Assembly: GCA_964607915.1 (NCBI GenBank)
Contig: CAZSMU010000024.1
Location: 1-34,916, forward strand
Direction of reading: 5' to 3'
DNA length: 34,916 nucleotides
From: JADJPL01 sp964607915
GTDB lineage: Bacteria > Bacteroidota > Bacteroidia > Chitinophagales > Saprospiraceae
Below, piece by piece: positions 8,612-14,771 of this stretch; the first letter of the stretch is position 1; each line of letters opens with the position of its first letter. The notes under the pieces were generated by a model. It was not told where the DNA came from. It saw only the letters and a program-made list of their open reading frames with translations, and ran no database searches. Both the position numbers and the translations under genes were made by a program.

Positions 8612-9181
8612 TCAAATGGCAGCTTCAGGGGACATGCCTTCTTCTTCTTGAAAAAAAGAAAAACAAACCTCTCCATACTCCCGCTGCCGCTGAAATCGGG
8701 GATGGGAATCGAAGCGGTACTGGTTGCTGTGTTCGAGCACAAACCATGCACCCGGGCGAAGTATCCCGCTTTCGAATACCCGATCGGGCAGGCTTTCTAT
8801 GCCCTGCATATCAAATGGGGGGTCGGCGAACACATAGTCAAACGATTCGCGGCAGGATGCGACAAAACGCAAGACATCGGATTTTACGATGCGGAACTGC
8901 CCTTCTACCCCAAGCGTATGGGCCACCTGCCGGACGAAGGCCAGGGCAGGTCCAAAGCGGTCCACGCAGGTCACTTCGGCGGCACCGCGGGAAACCAGCT
9001 CATAAGAATGGCTCCCCGCGCCGCTGAACAAGTCCAGCGCCTGGAGCGATTCAAACTCGAGGATGTTTTGGAGGATATTGAAAAGCCCTTCCCGGGCAAA
9101 ATCCGTAGTAGGGCGGGTGGGCCATTTCCCGGCGGGCGGGTCAAAGCGCCGACCCTTGAATTTTCCACCTATGATACGCAT
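8612..9181 (-). CDS. rsmD: 16S rRNA (guanine(966)-N(2))-methyltransferase RsmD
   Basis: A 189-residue Rossmann-fold SAM methyltransferase that modifies G966 of 16S rRNA on the small subunit. MRIIGGKFKGRRF is the family N-terminus and RPTTDFAREGLFNIL the conserved R-P-T-x-x-x-R-E segment. LDLFSGAGSHSYELVSRG is the SAM-binding motif I, slightly divergent from the usual GSGALGLEA pattern. ADPPF is the catalytic motif IV. The ATG at 9179-9181 was chosen because it matches the canonical family start; the frame extends to 9268 but would overlap the DUF3822 gene. It lies 16 bases after DUF3822, a pairing common in Bacteroidota. Confidence 0.92.
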   Translation of the reverse strand: MRIIGGKFKGRRFDPPAGKWPTRPTTDFAREGLFNILQNILEFESLQALDLFSGAGSHSYELVSRGAAEVTCVDRFGPALAFVRQVAHTLGVEGQFRIVKSDVLRFVASCRESFDYVFADPPFDMQGIESLPDRVFESGILRPGAWFVLEHSNQYRFDSHPRFQRQREYGEVCFSFFQEEEGMSPEAAI

Positions 9182-9197
9182 AATCAGGAAATTAGAT

Positions 9198-9953
9198 TTA
9201 TGCCAGACATCCGATGGCCAGCAGGTCGTTGAAGTAGTGTACCGGATACTGGGCCGCCTGTGGGCCAAACTGCCCAGCTTCCCCCATTTGGAAAAACCCG
9301 ACGCGGGAGAAATACTCGTGCAGAAGGCGGGACAACTCCGAATCTTCCGTTATGGCCCCGGACACAAAGAGGGCTACGTCGCGGGCCGGCACCTTGAGCT
9401 GTTGGCAAACCAACAGCAGGTAATACAGAAAATCCCCGGAGTGGTGGCACTCGAAGCGATTTTCGAGTATGAGGTTCTGGTGTTCAAACAGGAACACGCT
9501 CATGCCTTCCTCCCCTATATGACCGTACAGGAATTTGCCCGTACCCTGGGCTTGTGTTCGGAACAAGGGCAGCAGAGCGCTGTGCAGGTGCGCAGTTTTT
9601 GCCGTGGGGAAAGCCCCCTCTACCCAATCCAGCAAGGACCGGGGCACGGCATACACCCGCCTGGCCCTGATTTCGGGGAGCGCATCTACCAGCGTTTGGG
9701 CATCGGCGACCAGGGTATTCCCCTGGCGCAGGTAATGTACCGCCTCCTGCCCTATAAAAAGGCGGTCGGGCACGAGGGCATACTGCGACATGGCGAAGGC
9801 AATCCCCGTTTTGAGGAAAGGAAAGAACAAGTACGGATGTTCGCGGTGCAAAGATTCCAGAAAAAGCGGGTTGCCGGTCTGGATACCGGACATCCGGCAT
9901 ACGAACGAGATACGGTTTTGGTAATCGGTTATGGCATAACAAAAACTGTCCAT
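9198..9953 (-). CDS. DUF3822 family protein
   Basis: Annotated from the first in-frame ATG (9951-9953), giving 251 residues. The pattern of short beta strands, the position directly before rsmD and the stretch MDSFCYAITDYQNRISFV fit the DUF3822 family of Bacteroidota. Its function is unknown; the alternating strands and helices could be an actin-like (ASKHA) fold, but that is a guess. The start is doubtful. In-frame upstream codons encode SKLSILIG immediately before the Met, which looks like the family's usual first beta strand, so the true start may be a TTG at 10035-10037, overlapping the upstream gene by 10 bases. The ATG also lies inside a strong hairpin (9942-9975). Confidence 0.7.
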   Translation of the reverse strand: MDSFCYAITDYQNRISFVCRMSGIQTGNPLFLESLHREHPYLFFPFLKTGIAFAMSQYALVPDRLFIGQEAVHYLRQGNTLVADAQTLVDALPEIRARRVYAVPRSLLDWVEGAFPTAKTAHLHSALLPLFRTQAQGTGKFLYGHIGEEGMSVFLFEHQNLILENRFECHHSGDFLYYLLLVCQQLKVPARDVALFVSGAITEDSELSRLLHEYFSRVGFFQMGEAGQFGPQAAQYPVHYFNDLLAIGCLA

Positions 9954-9975
9954 TCCAATAAGAATGGACAGTTTT
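9942..9975 (-). terminator. 14-bp perfect hairpin over the DUF3822 start
   Basis: AAAACTGTCCATTC at 9942-9955 pairs perfectly with GAATGGACAGTTTT at 9962-9975 around a 6-base loop. In the direction of the minus-strand genes the stem ends in TTTTTG, resembling an intrinsic terminator. It covers the apparent ATG of DUF3822 and lies about 50 bases after the stop of the upstream gene. Confidence 0.5.
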
Positions 9976-10027
9976 GAAGAAGTAGTCTGAAAGGAGGAGA
10001 AGAAGTCCTCCCGAAGTACAACCGTAT

Positions 10028-10615
10028 TTATTCCCAATTGCCGGAAAGGTTTGGAGAAAACATATTCCCGAATTTGACCTTGGACTCTGGGTCGAAGCGC
10101 TGGTCGAAGCGGCGGAACCTGGGATCGCCCCACTTGTCCATGAACACTTTGCGCGCAACCCCCACTTCGACGACTGGCACCTCCGTGCGCTGATAGTCAA
10201 TGACGTCTGCAGCGATTTCGAAGGTAGCCCCATTGCCGAAGGGCACCCGGGCGAGGTCGTTGAAGTTCTCTATCTTCAAGACGCGGAGCATGGTGTCGCG
10301 GGCGGGCACATAGAGCGTATCGTATGTGATTTTGCCCGTGTAGTTCGGATCATCCGGGTCGCCAAACACCTGGATTACCTTGAATTGGCCTGTTTCGAGC
10401 ACCTGGGTGAGGGTATCGAAATTCGGCGCGAAAGTTCCCGTGATATCGCGGAAAGCCTCCTGGGCCGTACGGATTTTCATCAGTTTGTCCACGACGGCGC
10501 GCTCCCTTCTCTCTTTTTCAGATTTGAACATGATGGGTTCGCGAATCAAGCCAACCACCGAAAAGAGCAGGAGACCGATGACAGCTAAAAGTACCAGGTT
10601 GATTACTAATCTCAT
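10028..10615 (-). CDS. Pseudopilin-like single-pass membrane protein, unknown function
   Basis: A 195-residue protein with one N-terminal transmembrane helix (LVINLVLLAVIGLLLFSVVGL), then an amphipathic charged helix (SEKERRERAVVDKLMKIRTA) and QEAFRDITGTFAPNFDTLTQ. That helix-then-globule layout resembles type II/IV pseudopilins, but there is no prepilin-peptidase cleavage site before the hydrophobic segment, so processing is not supported. The C-terminal half is beta-rich and predicted periplasmic. The ATG at 10613-10615 was chosen because it directly precedes the membrane helix; the frame extends to 10675. I do not recognise a named family. It lies between bactofilin and DUF3822, all on the minus strand. 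Confidence 0.75.
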   Translation of the reverse strand: MRLVINLVLLAVIGLLLFSVVGLIREPIMFKSEKERRERAVVDKLMKIRTAQEAFRDITGTFAPNFDTLTQVLETGQFKVIQVFGDPDDPNYTGKITYDTLYVPARDTMLRVLKIENFNDLARVPFGNGATFEIAADVIDYQRTEVPVVEVGVARKVFMDKWGDPRFRRFDQRFDPESKVKFGNMFSPNLSGNWE

Positions 10616-10735
10616 TTGTAGCTTGGTTTTAACAGAATAATAGGTTTTTCTCCAGGTGTAACAAAAATCACACAATTTTAGGGAACTTAAAGCACTTAGC
10701 GAAACTTTAAGCGTCCTTTTTCCGGCTCGGGTGCT

Positions 10736-11107
10736 TTACTTTTTGACCTCACAGGTGCCATGGTACAAAGCACCTTCCTCAATGCTGAGCAATGCGGCCG
10801 TCACATCGCCGTTTACCGAGGCTGACCGGTCGAGGTGCAGGCTTCCTTTGATGTCGAGGTCACCGATCACCACCCCCATGACCACGGCTTCGCGGGCGCT
10901 CACATTGCCCTTGATGCGGCCACTCGGACCCAGCACCAGCTTCTTTTCACAGGACAAATCCCCAATGATTTCACCATCGAGGCGGATGTTCTCTGCGGAT
11001 TGGAAATTTCCTTCTATTTTTGTGCCCGTGGCGATGACACAGGTATTGAAACTTTCCTGTCCGAAAGTACCGCTCTCCTTTGTTGACTTAGATGCAGGTT
11101 TAGGCAT
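10736..11107 (-). CDS. Bactofilin (polymer-forming cytoskeletal protein)
   Basis: A 123-residue protein dominated by the bactofilin right-handed beta-helix. It shows short hexad-like repeats such as GTKIEGNFQ, RLDGEIIGDL, SGRIKGNVS and GVVIGDLDI, flanked by short disordered tails. Bactofilins self-assemble into non-polar filaments without nucleotide and scaffold cell-wall or envelope machinery. The short N-terminal tail (MPKPASKSTKESGTFGQE) may include a membrane- or partner-binding segment. The start at 11107 gives normal length. It is divergent from tsaD. The downstream gap of 120 bases includes a 7-bp inverted repeat (CTTAAAG 10686-10692, CTTTAAG 10705-10711). Confidence 0.9.
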   Translation of the reverse strand: MPKPASKSTKESGTFGQESFNTCVIATGTKIEGNFQSAENIRLDGEIIGDLSCEKKLVLGPSGRIKGNVSAREAVVMGVVIGDLDIKGSLHLDRSASVNGDVTAALLSIEEGALYHGTCEVKK

Positions 11108-11132
11108 TTTGGTTGTGTTGTTTAAAAATATT

Positions 11133-11163
11133 GGCTCGAGGGGTCAGCGAGGGCCTGTTTTCA
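11133..11163. repeat. Intergenic repeat, partial copy H
   Basis: CTCGAGGGGTCAGCGAGGGCCTGTTTT matches the core of the repeat family (ATCGAGGGGTCAAAAAGGCC then a T-run) with substitutions and no flanking arms. It lies in the spacer between divergent bactofilin and tsaD. Its relationship to the family is probable, not certain. Confidence 0.4.
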
Positions 11164-11216
11164 TAAAATTTCTTTTCGGGCGGGAAAATAGGAGTATTTC
11201 TGTATTTTTTTACACA

Positions 11217-12218
11217 ATGAATGGAATAATTCTCGCAATAGAGTCTTCCTGCGACGACACCTCGGCGGCGGTCATTGCGCAGGGCAGGGTATTGAGCAAT
11301 GTATTGGCCACGCAGGAGGTACATCGGCAATACGGGGGAGTGGTCCCCGAGGTAGCCTCCCGGGCGCATCAGACGCACATTATCCCGGTAGTGGAAGCCG
11401 CCATCCGGCAATCCGGTCTTGCGGTCGAGGACATACAGGCGGTGGCCTTTACCCGGGGCCCGGGGCTCATTGGATCCCTTTTAGTCGGCGTCTCTTTTGC
11501 CAAGGCATTTGCCCTGGCACGGCAGTTGCCCCTGATTGAAATCAACCATTTACAGGCGCACGTATTGGCCCATTTTGCCACGCCCCACGCGCCTTCTTTT
11601 CCCTTTCTCTGCTTGACTGTTTCCGGAGGGCATACCCAGATACTGGTGGTGAAAAGCCATTCCGATATGGAGATTATTGGCCAGACTACTGATGATGCCG
11701 CAGGGGAAGCGTTCGACAAGACGGGAAAAATGCTCGGCCTACCCTACCCTGCCGGACCGGAAATAGACCGCTTGGCCAGGCTCGGATCTCCCCGGTTCGA
11801 ATTCCCGGAGCCTCAGATTCCCGGGCTGGACTTTAGTTTCAGCGGACTAAAAACCTCCATCCTCTATTTCCTGCAAAAACAAGAGGCTGAAGCGCCCGGT
11901 TTTTCGCAACGGGAACTGCCGGACATCTGCGCCTCCGTACAGGCGCGCATCGTCTCTATCCTCCTGCGAAAACTCATACGGGCCTCGGAGCAGCAGGGCA
12001 TTTTCGAAGTAGCGCTCGCGGGGGGAGTCTCCGCCAACTCCGGGCTGCGGGCCGCCTTGCGCCTGGAGGGCGAAAAACGGGGATGGAACACCTATATTCC
12101 ACCAATAGAATACTGCACCGACAACGCCGCGATGATTGGCATTTCCGCCTGGTACAAATACCAAAAAGGGGACTTTTGCGCGCAGGACGTCGCTCCTTTG
12201 GCGCGGTGGCAGTTTTAG
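11217..12218 (+). CDS. tsaD: tRNA N6-adenosine threonylcarbamoyltransferase TsaD
   Basis: A 333-residue ASKHA-fold enzyme that transfers the threonylcarbamoyl group from TC-AMP to A37 of ANN-decoding tRNAs, together with TsaB and TsaE (not in this window). The family start LAIESSCDDTSAAV and the metal-binding region VASRAHQTHIIP are present. So are the phosphate-loop region LTVSGGHTQ, the segment GEAFDKTGKMLGLPYPAGP, and AGGVSANSGLR with the late DNAAMIG motif. The ATG at 11217 gives the normal N-terminus. A long open frame runs back to 10731, but that part lies opposite bactofilin and is not family sequence. The gene is convergent with the DUF697 gene, 9 bases away. Confidence 0.97.
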   Translation: MNGIILAIESSCDDTSAAVIAQGRVLSNVLATQEVHRQYGGVVPEVASRAHQTHIIPVVEAAIRQSGLAVEDIQAVAFTRGPGLIGSLLVGVSFAKAFALARQLPLIEINHLQAHVLAHFATPHAPSFPFLCLTVSGGHTQILVVKSHSDMEIIGQTTDDAAGEAFDKTGKMLGLPYPAGPEIDRLARLGSPRFEFPEPQIPGLDFSFSGLKTSILYFLQKQEAEAPGFSQRELPDICASVQARIVSILLRKLIRASEQQGIFEVALAGGVSANSGLRAALRLEGEKRGWNTYIPPIEYCTDNAAMIGISAWYKYQKGDFCAQDVAPLARWQF

Positions 12219-12227
12219 ATTGCAATC

Positions 12228-12893
12228 CTAGCTTTCGATCAAGCGACGCTTCATCTGCGTGAACTCCTCCTCTGTGATTACTCCCTGGGCTTTCAGCTCG
12301 GCGAGTTCGCGGATTTGGCGCACCAGATCAGGCTTGACCGTCCCGGAAGAGAACGCGTCGGCGGTACTCGATTCCGTACTCACCTCGGGCTCGAGGATGA
12401 TCGGCTCATCCACCCCGCCCTTTTTGCTTTGGTTGGCGAGGTCTTCGACTATTTTCCGCCCCTTTTCAAACTGCTCCTGGTATATTTTTTTCAGCCTGGC
12501 GGGGTCGAAATCCAGAATCGTACCTCCCGTTTCGAAATGTCTCTTGAACACCTGGCCGAGCGCAAAGGTGGAAGCGCCGGCGAAGGCCGAAACGGTGACT
12601 CCGCCAAGCATGGACCCGACGATGGGAATCATCTTAGCCACACTGCCTGCCGTCACACGCGCGATGGTGGTACCCGTAAGGGCGGTGACGATAGCTTTGC
12701 CCTGCGTTTCAGAGAAATCTACGTCATACACCCGGCACATTTGGCGGATCATATCCAACTGGAGGGCGCTCACTGCAAAAATATCGGCGATGAGCACCGG
12801 AATAAAACCAGCGCCCATAGACCAGATAACGTGGTTGCGGATGATGGTGTCGGCATGTTTGGACTTGTCGGAACCCGGGTTCGATTGGCTCAT
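12228..12893 (-). CDS. DUF697 membrane protein with C-terminal SHOCT domain
   Basis: A 221-residue protein. Residues 15-130 carry the DUF697 pattern (IIRNHVIWSMGAGFIPV, then LQLDMIRQMCRVY), with hydrophobic glycine-rich helices typical of a membrane-inserted bundle (KMIPIVGSMLGGVTVSAFAG). The final 30 residues (LAELKAQGVITEEEFTQMK) are a SHOCT domain, a short helical oligomerisation motif found at protein ends. DUF697 proteins are often linked to envelope stress or GTPase-coupled roles, but the function here is unknown. I chose the ATG at 12891-12893 (MSQSNPG); an upstream ATG at 12942-12944 would add 17 basic residues and cannot be excluded. Convergent with tsaD. Confidence 0.8.
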   Translation of the reverse strand: MSQSNPGSDKSKHADTIIRNHVIWSMGAGFIPVLIADIFAVSALQLDMIRQMCRVYDVDFSETQGKAIVTALTGTTIARVTAGSVAKMIPIVGSMLGGVTVSAFAGASTFALGQVFKRHFETGGTILDFDPARLKKIYQEQFEKGRKIVEDLANQSKKGGVDEPIILEPEVSTESSTADAFSSGTVKPDLVRQIRELAELKAQGVITEEEFTQMKRRLIES

Positions 12894-12990
12894 GGTATAT
12901 TTTTTAAAGGTTTCAAATGCCCGTTTTTGAATGGCTTTTTTCATAGAAAACAAACGTTTCCTGCAATATAAACTTTTTTGCGAAACCTCC

Positions 12991-13068
12991 AAAAAAAGTT
13001 AGACTTGTTGCGAGGAATCGGCGTGAATGGGCAAGAACTACTGCCAACGACTCCCTTGCAACAAGTCT
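12991..13068 (-). terminator. SRP RNA terminator / repeat copy C
   Basis: AGACTTGTTGC (13001-13011) and GCAACAAGTCT (13058-13068) form a perfect 11-bp inverted repeat. In the minus-strand direction it is followed within 3 bases by a seven-T run (complement of A at 12991-12997). It begins 5 bases past the 3' end of the SRP RNA gene, so it probably terminates it, although the 46-base loop is longer than usual. The arms match the arms of the intergenic repeat family. Confidence 0.6.
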
Positions 13069-13073
13069 AATAA

Positions 13074-13163
13074 GGTGAGCGACACCACGGGCGCTCGACT
13101 TCGTACCCTTGCTGCGTCTCCGCCCTGGGGGGGTTGGAAGGAGCTGCTCCAAGTGCGCTCACC
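13074..13163 (-). ncRNA. ffs: Signal recognition particle RNA (bacterial small/4.5S type)
   Basis: About 90 nt. On the minus strand the ends GGTGAGC and GCTCACC pair to close the molecule. The apical domain reads CCAGG-GCG-GAGA-CGC-AGCA: a three-base-pair stem with a GNRA (GAGA) tetraloop, preceded by CAGG and followed by AGCA. That pair of strands is the conserved symmetric internal loop bound by the Ffh M domain (E. coli has CAGG-UCC-GGAA-GGA-AGCA). The RNA works with Ffh and FtsY to deliver nascent membrane proteins to the translocon. A consensus promoter places +1 at or next to 13163, and a hairpin with a T-run follows the 3' end. Confidence 0.88.
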
Positions 13164-13168
13164 GGGCG

Positions 13169-13198
13169 CAAAGATAGAAAAAATACGATTTCTCCAAA
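13169..13198 (-). promoter_or_regulatory. Promoter of the SRP RNA gene (Bacteroidota consensus)
   Basis: On the minus strand, TTTG (13198-13195) is followed by 18 bases and then TATCTTTG (13176-13169), an exact match to TTTG/TAnnTTTG. The -7 box ends 6 bases before the first paired base of the SRP RNA. This is the clearest promoter in the window. Confidence 0.8.
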
Positions 13199-13217
13199 TA
13201 TTTTTTTGATAAATATC

Positions 13218-13380
13218 AGACTTTTTGCGCGGGGTTAGAGAGGAGGGAAAAAAGAGTCATTTTTTGTCCACACGAAGGCTTTTTGAGGGAGTATAGCGGC
13301 GCTATATGACCGAAAAAAGGCATAGTGTGGGCGAAAAAGGGCCTTTTTGATCCCTCGATAATCCCCCGCGCAAAAAGTCT
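13218..13380. repeat. 163-bp MITE-like palindromic element (copy D)
   Basis: Terminal inverted repeats AGACTTTTTGCGCGGGG (13218-13234) and CCCCGCGCAAAAAGTCT (13364-13380) match over 17 bp. The interior continues as an imperfect palindrome: GTCCACAC (13266-13273) against GTGTGGGC (13325-13332), centred on TATAGCGGCGCTATA (13292-13306). The core GGCCTTTTTGATCCCTCGATAAT shared with the other copies sits just inside the right arm. A further arm copy, AGACTTTTTGCGCGGG (13384-13399), abuts the stop codon of the MFS gene at 13400. Together with ffs and its flanks this accounts for the gene-poor stretch 12894-13399. Confidence 0.75.
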
Positions 13381-13399
13381 ATCAGACTTTTTGCGCGGG

Positions 13400-14725
13400 C
13401 TACGCCAGCACTTCTTCTTCGTCTTCCCGTTCTTTTTTCTTGAAGCCAGCGCGGTAGCCGCGGACGGAGAAGAAAAGGATGTACGCATAGCAGAAGAGCA
13501 TAATCACCAAAAAGGCGGTCTGGAAGGGTATGGTTTCCGAAAGTTTGCCATAGAGCAGGGGGATGATGGCGCCGCCGGCGATACCCATGATCATCAGAGC
13601 AGAGCCGATTTTAGTGAACTTGCCCAATTTGCGGATGCCCAGGGGGAAGATAGCAGGCCACATCGGCGCATTAGCCAGACCGAGCAGTGCTACGAAGGTC
13701 ACTGAGGTAGTCCCATCCGTAAATACGGCGCCAAAGGTGAACAGTATGCCCAGGATAGCAGCCCAGCGCAGGCTCTTTTGCTGGGAGATGTATTTGGGGA
13801 TGGCGATGATGCCAAGCACGTAGCCGCCCAGCATCGCAATCAGGGTAAACGTAGTGAAGTATTTAGTCTGGTCCAGCGAAAAGCCCAGGTTTTTACCATA
13901 GGTGCTGATGATATCGCCTGCCATCACTTCTGCACCCACGTAGAAGAAAATGGTGAAGGCCCCCAGGATCAAGTGCTTGAACTGCAGGACACTGGTCTTG
14001 TTGGAAGCCGTGGTGGCATCGCCTTCGAGATCGGCCTCCGAATCAATGTTCGGCAGGTTGGAGCGGCGGATGAAGGCTGCCAGCAGCAGCAGCACGACGG
14101 CCATGACCACGTAGAGGCCGACCACACCCTGGGCCAGCTCGTCGAGCAAGTCTGCGCGCACGGCATCCGTAGGGGCATTTTTGACTTGCTCTTCCAGGGC
14201 AGAAGCGTTTTTGAGCACCAGTGCGCCGAGCACGAGGGGGCTGAGCGCCCCGGCCACTTTGTTGGCAATACCCATGATGCTGATTCGGCGCGCGGCGCTC
14301 TCGATGGGCCCGATGATGCTGACGTAGGGATTAGAGGCTGTCTGGAGCAGCGACAAGCCGGCACCCTGTATGAACAAGCCCGTCAGGAACACGCCGAAGT
14401 TACGGGTGTAGGCCGCCGGGATGAACACCAATGCACCCGCGGCCATCACCAGCAGGCCCAGCGCCATACCGTTCTTGAAGCCCGTGCGCTCCAGGATTTT
14501 CGAGGAGGGGATGGCTAAAAAGAAATAGGCCATATAGAAAGCGGTGGCTACGAGATAGGCCTGCGTATCCGTTTTGAGCTCGCAAGCGAGCTTGAGGAAG
14601 GGAATCAGCGTGCCATTCAGCCAGGTCACGAAGCCGAATATAAAAAACAGCAGGGCGATCATGGCCATTTGATACACGTACTGGCCGGATGATTTTCCAG
14701 AATTTGTAGTTTGCAGGGTTGACAT
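13400..14725 (-). CDS. Sugar MFS transporter, FucP family (probable GlcNAc permease NagP)
   Basis: A 441-residue inner-membrane protein with about 12 transmembrane helices. The first helix region MAMIALLFFIFGFVTWLNGTLIPFLK and the segment QGAGLSLLQTASNPYVSIIGP are characteristic of the FucP/GluP sugar:proton symporter family. Substrate inference rests on context: it is the last gene after the NagB-type deaminase and the GH20 hexosaminidase, matching the NagP transporters of chitin-degrading bacteria. Fucose, glucose or galactose remain possible from family alone. The ATG at 14723-14725 (MSTLQTTNSGKSS) was chosen over the frame extension to 14785, which overlaps the GH20 stop. The stop codon touches the repeat arm ending at 13399. 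Confidence 0.9.
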   Translation of the reverse strand: MSTLQTTNSGKSSGQYVYQMAMIALLFFIFGFVTWLNGTLIPFLKLACELKTDTQAYLVATAFYMAYFFLAIPSSKILERTGFKNGMALGLLVMAAGALVFIPAAYTRNFGVFLTGLFIQGAGLSLLQTASNPYVSIIGPIESAARRISIMGIANKVAGALSPLVLGALVLKNASALEEQVKNAPTDAVRADLLDELAQGVVGLYVVMAVVLLLLAAFIRRSNLPNIDSEADLEGDATTASNKTSVLQFKHLILGAFTIFFYVGAEVMAGDIISTYGKNLGFSLDQTKYFTTFTLIAMLGGYVLGIIAIPKYISQQKSLRWAAILGILFTFGAVFTDGTTSVTFVALLGLANAPMWPAIFPLGIRKLGKFTKIGSALMIMGIAGGAIIPLLYGKLSETIPFQTAFLVIMLFCYAYILFFSVRGYRAGFKKKEREDEEEVLA

Positions 14726-14771
14726 AGGCGTTTTAAAATTGGTTAAAAGCGAAAGATAGAAGAATATATTA

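Noticed and set aside
10686..10711. 7-bp inverted repeat CTTAAAG/CTTTAAG after bactofilin as a terminator
   Set aside because: The stem is short and AT-rich with a 12-base loop, and there is no convincing T-run directly after it; could be chance.
10731..11216. N-terminal extension of tsaD by 162 codons
   Set aside because: The region is antisense to bactofilin, and TsaD homologues begin at the ATG at 11217.
13001..13399. CRISPR array or tandem repeat locus
   Set aside because: The repeats are palindromic arms of irregular spacing and only two or three copies; there are no regular spacers and no cas genes.
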